Assembly (NCBI RefSeq): GCF_905220365.1
Contig: NC_061138.1
Coordinates: 4,107,814-4,171,813 of the forward strand
Direction of reading: 5' to 3'
Origin: Vanessa cardui
Lineage: Eukaryota > Arthropoda > Insecta > Lepidoptera > Nymphalidae
Length of the DNA: 64,000 bases
Part shown: piece after piece, positions 23,690 through 35,339 of the stretch
How the letters are laid out: every line of letters begins with the position of its first letter
Numbering within the stretch: the stretch's first letter is position 1
Position numbers and translations under genes: made by a program
Notes under the pieces: generated by a model
What the model was told of the DNA's origin: nothing
Seen by the model: the letters and a program-made list of their open reading frames with translations, nothing else
Database searches by the model: none

Positions 23690-25040
23690 CATATTATATC
23701 CATATACATATATAGGTATACAATTAAATTGACATTGAATTATACTATTAAAATATACGATAAATATTACGAAAACAACTGAACAATATATCCTAGATTT
23801 TCTATCTGAAGCCATGTATGTATGCTTTTAATGTATAGATGTATAAAAAGTTTTATGAAATTAATGCAATCGTTAAATGACATTTAAGATGGCATGAGGA
23901 GTTTTCCATTTATACTTAAAAATAAAAACGTGTTGTTAAAGCCTTGTAAGGTTTATATTTTTATTATAATAATTCATAATATGCAGTTATCTAGGATTAA
24001 TGTAGAATACTATTTCCTACATTGTACATAAATATATTACTATGAAATTTTTGTTGTTGAAATAAATTAAAACTCGTATACAAATTTAGTCTATGTTCCA
24101 ATTTTAAATTTTCTAAATACAAACCCACCAATTATACTATACTTAATGTATTATAATACGTTGGTCGAAAGCTCGAATGTAATCAGTATTTCTTTTTTTT
24201 AAAGATACAAACCGAAAAATAATCGAGTTATGTATCTTTATATAGACAAATGAAAAAAATTTAGGCCAATAAAAATATAAAATCACAGAACTATAATTTA
24301 TAGATATGTACTTCTTCACAAGCCAAACGATTTCTTTAAAAAAATCGTTTCCGGTGCTCATAGATACTTTGAAGAACTGTTATGGTAATTTGAACCTATT
24401 TTATATTTATGTAGGGTCCAAATTTAAAAGCCCAATATTCGCATAGGGTATTCAGCGGAAATATGGAATCAGAGTGCACACACACTACATCGCGTCGACT
24501 AAATATGACCAGTATTATTTGAACCGTCTCGATCTCGCGATTTCTAATTAAATGGGGTGAAGGCGAAGGATTTGAAAGTAACAGCCGGGTTCAAGACTGT
24601 TTGGTCGTTGCGTGCAGCTAAATTGACTCAAGTGCTATAGCGTCTCAAGATGGTTTCGGGATGACACATTTGAAATGAAATTTTTAAGATTAAATATTTG
24701 GTACTTTCCGGTTTTTAATGTGCGAAAAATGTTTATAATAATAAGCATATCATTTTGAAATGTGCCAAATTGTAAATTAAAAGATAAATTAAAAACTTAA
24801 AACATACCTTGTGTGGAAAAAAATATACTTACAGTTTAAGTAAAACGAAAAAAAATCTAAAAGCACAAAGACAATATCACAATTTATTTTATCTTTTTAA
24901 TTTATTCCAAAAATAAAAAATCATATTTTAAAGATAATTTACAGAATCCTTTCACTTTAATTTATTTTAAAAAACGCGATACGATACTTCATTCCCGCCA
25001 AATTAACTGCACAGATTATATGTTTTTTTTTTATTATTTA
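23690..25040. other. AT-rich stretch with a moderately GC-rich patch near 24.4-24.7 kb
   Basis: 24430-24680 has more CpG dinucleotides (ACATCGCGTCGACTAAATAT, CGTCTCGATCTCGCGATTTC) than its surroundings, but no convincing exon with splice signals. The rest holds nothing I recognise. Confidence 0.4.
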
Positions 25041-25044
25041 ATAA

Positions 25045-25215
25045 TTCTGGGCAAAGGAATTTAGACACGCGGCCCCCGTCAATCGCGGCGCACTGAGGAC
25101 TTTAACAGTACGTAATGACACCTACAATTTGTCCTCGCGGGTTAGACCCTGTTCCCAGACTCGGGTGCAGGCCATTAGCGGAGAGGACGAGGAAGCGATT
25201 TACGACGTACTTTTT
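25045..25215 (+). other. GC-rich island with an open frame, candidate exon or conserved element
   Basis: In an AT-rich setting, bases 25060-25215 are GC-rich. A plus-strand frame from 25045 reads RGALRTLTVRNDTYNLSSRV then CSQTRVQAISGEDEEAIYDV before an AT-rich continuation. No clear acceptor or donor was seen. It lies 4.4 kb from the first coding exon of the axotactin-like gene. I do not recognise the peptide. Confidence 0.25.
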
Positions 25216-25544
25216 TTTTCAAATATTTACTATAAAGTAGGTCTTACACACCATATAATTATACTCACTAAAAAGTATTTATATATTTTTTTCCATATGA
25301 TCGCAATGAATTAGCCCAAAAATTTAATCTCCGGCTGTGTGTTTATTTCCGTACATTGAAAAAAAGAAAGTTTTATGGAAGTCTTCATCTGCTGCAATTG
25401 CTAACAAAACTTTACGAATATCGAATGAACTGTATTTCGTTTAAAAAACGACAAAGAAGTTGAAACAAATTTTATGTATGTTCGCCTAACAAAGTTATAT
25501 GTTTGGAATATAATGTATAAAACATTATATTAAATAATATAATA

Positions 25545-25703
25545 AATGCGACTGTTTGTATATCGATAAGTTTGTTTGTAATTATTTACTACTATTCAAC
25601 TGATAATCATGAAGTTTGGGATACATGTTGTTAAGGGCTCAGAACGTTACGTAGGGTAATAATGCCTCGCCTCACATGTGAGCGAAGCCGCGGGCGGAAA
25701 TTA
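25545..25703 (+). mobile_element. Helitron-like (Lep1-type) element remnant
   Basis: ATAATAAATGCGACTGTTTG at the left and GAGCGAAGCCGCGGGCGGAA at the right match Lep1-type ends. The terminal CTRR is decayed to TTAG followed by A. Confidence 0.55.
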
Positions 25704-25704
25704 G

Positions 25705-27660
25705 ATATTAATATCAATATTATTACTATTAGAACAAGACATTTGAAAATGGAACTCAGAAAAAGATATATCTAATTTTAAAATTTAAACAAATTTCCAT
25801 AGAGTAATAATATTATTAATAATATTGCCATAGAGTAATAATATCAATATTATTATCCTTTAACCAAAGTTTGTCTGGAAGAGATCGCTGCTTCCGCCTG
25901 TTGCACCTCATGCAACTTTTGTGCAACAAAAATGTTATTTTTGAGTTTTAAGATTGGGTGCAATAAAGAATAAATAAATAAATAAATATTGTAGAAAGTA
26001 CGACTATAAACTTATTAAAAAAAATCCAAAACTAGTTTATTATTTAAAAAAAGAATAAAAATATTTGCGACACAGCGCAAGCGTCCAAGTGCAATCTCTA
26101 TGCATTTCATGTAATTAATTGGGTGACATCGACCAGGACATCTGACACTTTGTTAATTTAGATTTCAGTTCTAGTATTGCGCATGTTTCTTTGCACATAA
26201 AAAAAAAAACAAATTAAAAAAGATAACTCTATTTTATATATACGTATTTTTTTTAATATCAGTCAAAAGTAAAACATTGGTCATTTTAAATGTTGCCATT
26301 TTATTATTAAGATTATATTTATATTTACGAATTGATTTATAATTTTCTAATTTATCTTAAATCATGCGTAATAGAAGATACCGAACCTAATTTAATTATC
26401 GACATTTACTACTGTTGTAATGCTTTCATTTCTATTTTAAAAACAATTGTATTGGTCTGAAGGTCGTGAACCGATACAAATTACTGAGGCCGCCGTAGAC
26501 ATCGTCGTTACATTCGACCATTTCCTGTGAACTAGCCTATTAACTTTCTTACTCGATCTTCCATTTACTAAACAATTTTAACCGCTTTCATCGACGTAAC
26601 AAAATATTTGATTACAATGACTGTCGTGACAAAATGTCTAAGAAATATTTGGTTTAAGGTATAAAGTTATGGTTAATTTTACTTTTATCTTTCCTTATAT
26701 TGATTGCGTCATGGATTAAATAAAAAGTGTGTTGATAATTGGTATCAACTTTTATGTTATATAATTCCTTGTATTGCTTATTTTCAATTGAATTCTTAAC
26801 ACATCATTTTTAATTGAATTCTGCAGATTATTTATTTTTTACACAGTTTAGTTGTATGTTTTATGTGATGTTTTGATTTATTTATAGTTTTTCGAAACAA
26901 CATCGGCATATTCAAAAAATTATTAAGAAAAAGTAAGAAATAAATTCATCGGTATCACAACACGAGTACAGGCGTTTACATTTTACATTAAAAATAATCT
27001 TAAAAATAACATTGTTGGTTATAGCTGCAACTATATTTGATAGTAACTGATAGGGTGAGTTGGGGCAAGACCGGCATTAAGGTAAGGTCGAGTGTTTTTG
27101 GTGCAAACCCGGTTGAGTAGGTACTATCCCTTTCTAATGCTAAATAGCCATACTTAACATTATTTGCCGGTTTGTCCGGATAATCTCTGAAACAGTCGAA
27201 ACAATTTTGACGAGACTTTCACTAGTAGGTAATTATTATGGGGCAGCTTAAATAATTAGGGATCCAAACAAAAATAAATTGGCTCAGGGCTGCCGTGGCG
27301 GGCTTCGGGTTAATAACCTTTAAAGACGATAACATTTAATATAGTAATATCAATTAATGAATGAGATTTAGTGGATAAGAAATTGTTAAAAATAAATGAA
27401 ATATAATGACTATTGAAGTTTTATCAAACACGGTTTAGGTTCTTAATGAATTTAATATCCTGACTAATATTGTAAATGCTGTTTAAATTTTGTTACGCTT
27501 TCACCCGATTATACTTAGATATAATTTAGGAGAAATTCGTGAACAATCATACATACAAACATACACTTTCAAAATTAAGCACAAGTGCTTGGAAGCCTAA
27601 ATGGATCATCATACTCAAATATACATAGCTAACTGATAACCTCATATAAATGAATAAATA
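25705..27660. other. AT-rich stretch, no gene or recognised element
   Basis: It includes a small local duplication near 25795-25860 (CCATAGAGTAATAATAT twice). No exon, RNA gene or element end was recognised in the remainder. Confidence 0.45.
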
Positions 27661-27666
27661 AATCTA

Positions 27667-27955
27667 TTTGGTGGGCTAAGAGCTTTGTGCAAGCCCGTCT
27701 AGGTAGGTACCACCCACTCATCAGTTATTCTGTCGTCAAATAACAGTTCTCAATATTGCTGTATTCCGGTTCGAAGGGTGAGTGAGCCAGTGTAACTACA
27801 GGCACAAGGGACATAACATCTTAGTTCCCAAGGTTGGTGGCACAATGACGATGTAAGGAATAGTTAATATTTCTTACAGCTTCATTGTCTACGGGTGATG
27901 GTGACCTTACTCAGGTGGCCCATATGCTCGTCCGCCAACATATACCATAAAAATA
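27667..27955 (+). repeat. Retroposon family B, near full-length
   Basis: GAGCTTTGTGCAAGCCCGTC, TAGGTAGGTACCACCCACTC, GAAGGGTGAGTGAGCCAGTG, AGGCACAAGGGACATAACAT, TTCCCAAGGTTGGTGGCACA and CCCATATGCTCGTCCGCCAA end in ACCATAAAAATAC. This is the best forward copy for the family's structure. Confidence 0.85.
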
Positions 27956-27959
27956 CTAT

Positions 27960-29360
27960 TGAAAAATAATCGAATGTTTAGGTGATATATTACAGATCAT
28001 AAATAGATATACCACGAAATATTTCAAAGTCGTTGACGACTGTATTTGTGTTTTTAAAATAACCTGCGACGTGATAATTCGTTACGCGATAGATACTAAT
28101 TATGTCAGCGTAATCAAATCACATAAATATACCAAAATTAGCGATGGAAATTACCTTATACGCTAAAATTAAACTTGTTAATATGCTCTACGAATTGGAA
28201 GAATACAAGGAATTTTAACAGGGGAACAAATAGACATAGTCAAATAGTGAGCATATACTATATGTGAAATGTTTAACCATACAATTTCGTATTTATTTAA
28301 GTAAATTAATATATTTTTCTATGGAAAGAACTTTCATATATTTGTTGCTTGCTTATATTTTTACATAGGGAACATGCAAATATAATATTTATGAAAATTT
28401 TACTATTAAAATGTTAAAAAAGTATAAAAGAAGGGCCAATGCAAGGTTTATATTTGATTTAATGTTGTTTATTAACAATAATTACGAATTAAAGTAACTT
28501 GAAACGGAACGTATTTGAAAAACACTAATTAACGTTCAGTGACGTCAGTCCTGTTATAACTACTTATTTGGGGTTATAGTTGTAAAAAAGTGAATATTGA
28601 TATAAAAATTCATTGTGAATTTCGAATAAAAATGGAAGTTGATTTTGTCAAAGCAGACTCTAGATTCCTCTTTTCAGCTTTTTACTAGTTTTGTGTCAGA
28701 AGGTCCACTAAAAACCTTTTATTTGAAAACTTTATTGAAGTAGATGAACACATTGGCACAAAATATACGTCAATACGACTTCTTTCGGCCTATTGAGTAG
28801 CCGTTTTAATTTTTTACAAAAAAGTATTTCAAAAGTTTAGAAAAATGCATAAGTAATGCAAGTATTATCAATGGGCCAGTGACAGGCAGGAGTGACGTCA
28901 TACGAAATATAGATCTATTTTCGCGCGAAAATTTAAATTGACGTTTTGAAATAGCATTTTATGCAACAAAGTATTTTGGATTTTTAATATACTTGAGGAC
29001 TATCCTATATGGAGTTCTTTAAAAAAAAAAATTCCCTATTCAAATGTCTGTTGTTTTTTTTACGGGTGTGAATGTTACAAAACAAGTAATAAATACACAA
29101 GTACAATATTTTGTATTATTTATTTAATTTTGTAAACCTTATAATTCTGAGATTGAAAAAAAAATTACATAAATATCCTTTTGTACATTAAATAATTGGT
29201 CATTTTTTATTTCTAATTTTACGCGGCAAACAACTTGTGTTTTATAAATTGTAGGTTTTAAAACCATACGAAGGGCGTTCTGAAATCAATTATACTTATT
29301 TTTATGAAATCTTATGTAAAAAAAAATATGAGTTTATTAAATATTTAAATATACAATTAT
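27960..29360. other. AT-rich stretch, no gene; possible unknown repeat at 28640-29020
   Basis: 28640-29020 is more structured (GTGACAGGCAGGAGTGACGT, TTTTCGCGCGAAAATTTAAA) and could be a repeat, but I see no second copy in the window. No coding exon is seen. Confidence 0.4.
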
Positions 29361-29473
29361 AACTTTAGAAAATTACTAACACAAGCTTGAACTCCAAGTA
29401 AGCAAAACATTGGCTATTTTTTATGCCTAACAGCTGACGATAAACTGCTAAAAAGCCGCAGGCAACATCTGGT
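29361..29473 (+). mobile_element. Helitron-like element 3' remnant
   Basis: GCTTGAACTCCAAGTAAGCA, AAACATTGGCTATTTTTTAT and AAAGCCGCAGGCAACATCTG match the last 100 bases of the Lep1-type element at 5085-5250. CTAG has changed to CTGG. Confidence 0.5.
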
Positions 29474-29690
29474 CATTTAATAATAATAATAATATTCCAT
29501 GACAGTGTCACTAGTTGGTACTAAGGCCTCTTCCGTTAAGAAAGTTCGTATATCATAGTCGGTTTCAATATGGATGGGTGAATATTAAAATAAAAATGCA
29601 AATTGCAAACATAATTTATAATTTTTCATGGTTAAATTGACTTAAATGAATCTATAATTAACCGAAGAAAAAACAGGTTATTAATATTTC

Positions 29691-29999
29691 CAATAATGTT
29701 TTAGTAAACAGATATGTCATTAACGCGCAAAAAGTGAAGACTAGAAAACGTCCTAATTGGGACGTTTGCTTTTAGAAGTTTTCATCATAATTATGCCAGT
29801 AACACGTTATAATACATCATAATTATGTAGTAATACGTTTTGCGTAATTAAAACATCTAGTTATCCCTTTTACTTATTGTTTTTATCAAGCTATCCTTTT
29901 TACTTGTAACGAAATGTAAAATAAACGGTCTCCGGCGCGGCACACTTTTTTCTGTTGTTTAGTATGGGTATAACATATCTGTTTAATAGAATATCATTG
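29691..29999 (+). mobile_element. hAT-like MITE copy 3
   Basis: CAATAATGTTTTAGTAAACA on the left and ATATCTGTTTAATAGAATAT plus CATTG on the right form the terminal inverted repeats. Its interior (CCTAATTGGGACGTTTGC, GGTCTCCGGCGCGGCACAC) is nearly the same as the copy at 4442. No intact 8-bp duplication is visible. Confidence 0.85.
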
Positions 30000-30034
30000 A
30001 TTACAATGATATTTTCAAATTTCAATCTTTCGAT

Positions 30035-30356
30035 CGACACAACTTATATGTAGCATCGGCAAAATTCGTAAAACCGATCACATCCGAATAAAGTACGCTA
30101 ACCTAAATTACCAATATTTATTTCTTATGTGAATATGATCTTTACACATTAACGTATTAACTATCATATAACCTAATATATTCGTCAATTTGACACGTCG
30201 ATTTACATGCACTTGGTTTCTCTGGTTGAACTGACGCGATAATCCATAGCGACGAATAGCGTCGAATGACGCGATAGGGAGATATTTCTAATAGTTTTAT
30301 AAATCGGCATTGAACGGTTTTATTTAATTTGCCGATGCTACATCTAAGTTGTGTCG
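30035..30356. mobile_element. MITE with ~32-bp terminal inverted repeats
   Basis: CGACACAACTTATATGTAGC and ATCGGCAAAATT at the left pair with AATTTGCCGATGCTACATCT and AAGTTGTGTCG at the right. About 322 bp with no open frame. The target duplication is unclear. It begins only 35 bases after the hAT-like MITE. Confidence 0.8.
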
Positions 30357-30359
30357 TAC

Positions 30360-31240
30360 TATATATTATATGACATCGATAAAAAATTAATTATCTAAAA
30401 TGTTCTTGTTCAAATAATATAACAAAGTCTTTATTTCGTTATAAAAAATACTCATTACGTAAACTTGGTCCGAAAATTAACTACTATAAAGCTCTTATAG
30501 ACTGTTGCGTAATATTGCAATTTTATTATGACGGCTGTATTAATTGATGAAAGGTTTGAATACTAAACGCAAGCAAAAGTAAAATATTTTTGTTATTATG
30601 TAACGCAATGGTACAACAATCTGTTGACTGGATGAGGTAGTGAATGGCAGCGACCATCGCGTATACTTTGTTTCCATTACTACGTTTCATATCGACGTCA
30701 ATAAATTTATTTATTACATTATTTTTGGATCGAAAATATTTGACAGTAGTAACTGTCAAAAACGTCAAATAATCTTTCCATTTCTTTCTCTTCTGTTATG
30801 TCATATAAAGATTATTATATAAATATTTTTCATTATTGTTTAAATTCACACGGAATTATTAATAGCAATTTTTGTCATTTAATTGTTGTTAATGTATTTC
30901 ATAGTTTCAATTATTTAATACATTATATAATATAGCAAAAGTAACTTTGTTCCAACTGAGAAAGCCATGTCATTTTTTTTTTAATTTTATGTATTAAAAA
31001 CATTAATAGTAGAATTAATAGTACTCAAACTTAACTCATATTGATCTATATGTAACATTTTAAATTAAATTAATGAAAATGCTGCGTATTTTCCTTTTAA
31101 ATCTTTGTCAAGTAATATCTGTTGTATTTGTAAGTTCAGTTTCACTTTAATGGTTCTTTATGGTAGTTAGTAAACATGTCTTCCTATTAATACAATAATA
31201 TAGCTTAGTATAAACATCTCAAAAGTTTATACGGTACGAC
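30360..31240. other. AT-rich stretch, no gene recognised
   Basis: It contains only short AT-driven frames. No splice-bounded exon or repeat family member was recognised. Confidence 0.45.
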
Positions 31241-31410
31241 GAATATGTCGTAACGTGTGGTAATGAGCAAACACTGGCTTAGTTGCGCGCGGACCGGTGG
31301 CGGATACGACGACCGACCGGCACCGACGTCTGCGCCCATCCACTGTTACGATCGACCCAAATACTACACGTGTATAGCCGGACGATTTTATCTCGATACG
31401 AATAATCTGC
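31240..31410. other. GC/CpG-rich patch, possible regulatory island
   Basis: GCGCGCGGACCGGTGGCGGA, TACGACGACCGACCGGCACC and GACGTCTGCGCCCATCCAC are dense in CpG within AT-rich flanks. No frame or splice sites are convincing. It may be an enhancer, an unannotated noncoding exon or a repeat fragment. Confidence 0.25.
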
Positions 31411-31769
31411 TTTGTATATTAAGGACCTTCGTTTACAAAAACAATCATTAATTATAACCATCTTAATTAAGTGTAACTACTATTGTTACATGTATCCGTT
31501 TGACTTTGAATGACACATCAATACATTATTGTTGTTGAACTATGAGAATATAAAAAAATCAACGTCAAAATTGTTATCAGTCATATCTTAATGAAATGAT
31601 CCTCCGGCCCTACTCACGGGTTATACACCGTTTAATGTGTTTTCTGTTCTGATTATGTATTTCTGTTTCTTGAAGTGATTTCAAAAGAAGAGGTTATTAG
31701 GTAGAGTATTATGCGAGCTGTTTGTGTAGGTTATATTCATCCTTTACCACATACCACATTCATCAATGA

Positions 31770-31915
31770 ACTTAAACTCAGTATTGTTGAGGTCCGGCTT
31801 GAAGTGTGCCATTGTATCTAGAAAGGACATAAAATAGTTTTTATTGGCTGGAATAGTTAAATTTATGGCCCCAATGTCTATGGGTCATGGTGACAACCTA
31901 CCATCAAGTTGTACA
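31770..31915 (+). repeat. Degenerate retroposon family B fragment
   Basis: CTCAGTATTGTTGAGGTCCG, AAAGGACATAAAATAG and CCAATGTCTATGGGTCATGG, then TGACAACCTACCATCAAGTT, follow family B order with deletions. Confidence 0.5.
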
Positions 31916-31929
31916 TTGACCATTGACCC

Positions 31930-32165
31930 AGCTTCCCGGTCCCAGCTTCGCAAGCGTGCAATACTGATACCAAAATATACTAGAGATATGTTTATTTACG
32001 AAATCACATTAGAAACTTCTAAAAGAAACAATATGTTTTAAATATATTTTTCATGTCTATCTATAAAAAAAAAACCCGCATCATAATCCGTTGAGTAATT
32101 TTACAGATCTAAGCATATATAGGGACAGACAGCAGTAAGCGACTTTGTTTTATACTATGTAATAA
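31930..32165 (-). mobile_element. Helitron-like element (family C), reverse orientation
   Basis: CCAGCTTCGCAAGCGTGCAA and TACTGATACCAAAATATACT at the left, GCATCATAATCCGTTGAGTA and GCGACTTTGTTTTATACTAT at the right are the reverse of the element at 53994. Confidence 0.65.
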
Positions 32166-32169
32166 TAAT

Positions 32170-32790
32170 GAGAAAGCATCTTCCAGGGTATTGAGAAATA
32201 ATATATAGATAATTTAACAACTAGCAAACCACGCAGGAGATATAATAGTATCTTTATAAGTGTGTGCAATAGTTAGCCAACAACCTGCAATGAGACAGGA
32301 TGAATTATCTTGAATTTGAACTCCTTTATAAACAATCTACATTCTACAGTCTTAAATCAATAACCTAATCTCTAGACTAATGGGGCAGATATGTAAACAT
32401 TTCTACAAGCATTTATGTAACATAAAATATACCAATTGGCAAAATAAACTAATATTAAAAATGGAACATTAGAATTCTGACTAGTCACATTAGACATGAA
32501 CCAAATTAAAATTATATATATTTTATTGCTATTCCAAATTGCTCACGCAAACCGTCTATCATAGAAGTTACTTTACATAATATCATATAAAACTAAAGTT
32601 ACGTATGAACCTATTTGTATTTAAGCTTTCTTTAATCGGGAAATAGCCGGTAACTATATTTTGAAAGGTCAAAACGTCTTTACATAATAATTGTTGTTTT
32701 GTTATTTGAAAATTGAACGTGTAAATGTAATATTATTAGTCGAGTGTCATATAAAGTACTGTATTATTTAAATAGTGTAAATTAATATCC
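32170..32790. other. AT-rich stretch, no gene recognised
   Basis: No exon, RNA gene or repeat member was recognised. Confidence 0.45.
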
Positions 32791-32867
32791 AGAGATGGCC
32801 CAACGGTTAGAACGCGTGCATCTTAACCGATGATTTCGGGTTCAAACCCAGGCAAGGCAAGCACACA
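32791..32867 (+). repeat. Metulj-type SINE head only
   Basis: AGAGATGGCCCAACGGTTAG, AACGCGTGCATCTTAACCGA and CGGGTTCAAACCCAGGCAAG give the tRNA-like A and B box region. The body and tail are missing. Confidence 0.75.
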
Positions 32868-32904
32868 TATATATATGTAGTCGAACGTGGCTTCGCTTGC
32901 GTTT

Positions 32905-33000
32905 TAGGGGATTGTTTGTCCATGTACATTTGTATATACTAGAAATAGAAAAGGACCTAAAATTGAACCTTGTGGAATACCCGTTTTAACGTAGATAAAG
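32905..33000 (-). pseudogene. Reverse-transcriptase remnant of a CR1/Jockey-like LINE
   Basis: The minus strand reads GIPQGSILGPFLFLVYTN in one frame, which is the conserved reverse-transcriptase block 4 (PQGSxLGPLLFxxYxND) of non-LTR elements. Flanking sequence does not continue the domain, so this is a short decayed fragment. It is distinct from the RTE copies, whose equivalent block is GVRQGDVISPKLF. Confidence 0.7.
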
Positions 33001-33315
33001 ACGTAATATAGATAGATAACAATAACAGTGAAATATGACATTGTAATATATTCAATGATGCTTTCCGTATACCAAACGAAGAAAGGTTTGTGTTCCTAAT
33101 GAAGCGTGTGTGTACTCAGTTGCCACAAGAATTCACGTTTATAACCGTACGGGGTACGTGCCCTCAGCTAAACCAAGAGAAGAGATTCAAACAATGATGA
33201 TGTCTGATTGTATATGTATTCTGAGCACCTTAACCAAATAAACCGACATACCTTCTAATAAATATTAATATGTTATTGTTTAACTTGTTGTATTAAAAAT
33301 GTAAAAGTAAAAATA

Positions 33316-33597
33316 AGGGATTTGTGCAAGCCCGTCTGGGAAGGTACTACCCACTCATCAGATATTCTACCGCTAAACAACAGCACGCAGTATTGTTTGT
33401 TCCGGTTTGAAGGGTGAGTGAGCCAGTGTAACTACAGGCACAAGGGACATAGTATCTTAGTTCCCAAGGTTGGTAGCGCATTGACGATGTAAGGAATAGT
33501 TAATATTTCTTACAGCGTCATTTTCTATGGGTGATGGAACAACTTACCACCAAGTGGCCCATATGCTCGTTCGTCAAGCTATTCCATAAAAAAAAGT
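33316..33597 (+). repeat. Retroposon family B, near full-length
   Basis: TTGTGCAAGCCCGTCTGGGA, TACTACCCACTCATCAGATA, GGTTTGAAGGGTGAGTGAGC, AGGCACAAGGGACATAGTAT and GGCCCATATGCTCGTTCGTC end in CCATAAAAAAAA. It lies about 130 bases before the RTE LINE copy. Confidence 0.82.
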
Positions 33598-33724
33598 TCT
33601 ATTCATACTCCATACTAAATATAAACAAAATTGGTTATTTTGGCCGTGGAAGCATTACAACCAGACGGAGGAATTTGGATATATTACATTAGTATAGATA
33701 GATCACTTGATAGTAAGGCTTTGG

Positions 33725-35141
33725 GTAAGTAAACCTGTATTCAGGGAACTTCAGAAGCTTTTTAACTCTGTCCTCTTCGAAGGGAGAACTCCAGAGGCGT
33801 GGAGTAGGAGTGTGGTCGTCCTGTTCTTCAAAAAGGGAGACAAACCCTGCTGAAGAACTATCGTCCCATATCCCTACTGAACCACGTCTATAAGCTGTTT
33901 TCAAGAGTGATCACGAACCGTCTTGCGCGAAGATTCGACGAATTCCAACAGGCCGGGTTTCGAACCGGATACGGCGCCATAGACCACATCCATACAGTGC
34001 GGCAGATTATACAGAAGTCCCAAGAGTATAATCGGCCCCTGTGTCTCGCATTCGTGGACTATGAAAAGGCCTTTGACTCGGTTGAAATCTGGGCTGTTCT
34101 GGAGTCCATGCAGCGTTGCCAAGTTGATTGGCGATACATCCAAGTGATAAGATGTCTCTATGAAGCTGCCACCATGACCGTCCGAGTACAGAATCAGCAA
34201 ACAAATCCCATACCATTGCATCGAGGAGTGAGACAAGTTGAGGTTATTTCCCCCAAATTGTTCACTAATGCAATGGAGGATATGTTCAAGACGCTGAACT
34301 GGAAAGGACGTGGCATCAACATCAATGGCGAATACATCTCTCACTTGAGATTCGCAGACGACATCGTCATAGTGGCAGAAACGCTGCAGGACCTACAACA
34401 AATGCTTAACGAGCTGGCTGATTCTTCTATGCGTATCGGCCTACGGATGAACTTGGGTAAAACCAAGGTCATGTTCAATGAACATGTTCTACCGGAACCG
34501 ACTGCGATACACGGCACCATCCTCGAAGTTGTTCAAAAATATGTCTACTTCGGGCAGACTTTGCGATTAGGTAGAAACAACCTTGAGGACGAGGTGAATA
34601 GAAGAATTCAGCTTGGTTGGGCAGCGTTTGGGAAGTTACGTCGGATCTTTATATCGTCAATCCCGCAGTGCCTTAAGACGAAAGTCTTTAACCAGTGCGT
34701 CCTACCCGTCGTTACATACGGAGCCGAAACGTGGACACTCACGACAAAGCTAGTCTACCAGTTTAAAGTCGCTGAGCGTGCTATGGAAAGGGCTATGCTC
34801 GGCGTTTCTCTGAGGGATCGCATCAGAAATGAGGTGATCCGTCAAAGAACCAAAGTCATCGACATAGCCCACCGGATTAATAAGCTGAAGTGGCAGTGGG
34901 CTGGTCACATTTGTCGTAGAACCGACAACCGTTGGGGAAAACGTGCTCTAGAGTGGAGACCGCGTCTCGGCAAACGTAGTGTAGGACGTCCTCAGGCACG
35001 GTGGAGTGACGACATACGCAAGGCGGCAGGCAGGAGCTGGATGCGAGTAGCCGGAGAAAGACCACAGTGGCGTGCGCTTGGAGAGGCCTATATCCAGCAG
35101 TGGAGAAAAACGGGCTGACGGGATGATGTGATGTGATGGGT
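33725..35141 (+). mobile_element. RTE-clade LINE copy, 5'-truncated and mutated
   Basis: It matches the element at 58427-60120 at roughly 95% by eye. It starts inside the reverse-transcriptase region, with no endonuclease. A one-base loss near 33843 (GACAAACCCTG against GACAAAACCCTG) shifts the frame. A nine-base deletion removes PPE before QAGF, and GVRQGD is changed to GVRQVE. The 3' end is a short GATG/TGATG repeat typical of RTE tails. It should be inactive. Confidence 0.88.
33907..35118 (+). pseudogene. RTE LINE reverse-transcriptase fragment (broken)
   Basis: An uninterrupted 403-codon remnant holds the palm motif LCLAFVDYEKAFDS, the FADDIV catalytic block and the C-terminal region with PVVTYGAETWTLT and RWSDDIRKAAG. 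The usual GVRQGD turn reads GVRQVE. The frame upstream is shifted. It is a LINE relic, not a host gene. Confidence 0.85.
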
Positions 35142-35195
35142 AGGTATCTCCCACTCATCAGACAATATACCGCCACACTGTAGTACTTTGTTGAT
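35139..35195 (+). repeat. Retroposon family B 5' fragment
   Basis: GGGTAGGTATCTCCCACTCA, TCAGACAATATACCGCC and TGTAGTACTTTG match the first part of family B directly after the RTE tail. It is only about 55 bases long. Confidence 0.5.
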
Positions 35196-35205
35196 ACATG
35201 ACATT

Positions 35206-35338
35206 GCCATGGGTACGCCACTCCGAGGTCCGGGGTTAGATTCCCTGCGTCAATGTAGATTACCATTTCTTTTCTATATTGTCTTGGGTCTGGGTGTTTG
35301 TGATACCATCGTTACTTCTGTTTTTCCATAATACAATT
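35206..35338 (+). repeat. Second tRNA-derived SINE family, 5'-truncated copy
   Basis: CATGGGTACGCCACTCCGAG and GTCCGGGGTTAGATTCCCTG (B-box-like) are followed by TTCTATATTGTCTTGGGTCT, GGGTGTTTGTGATACCATCG and TTTTTCCATAATACAA. It shares its tail with the copy at 39292. Confidence 0.65.
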
Positions 35339-35339
35339 G

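Noticed and set aside
33901..35266. Minus-strand frames across the RTE LINE copies (also 58886-60151)
   Set aside because: They mirror the reverse-transcriptase frame on the plus strand and show no domain of their own.
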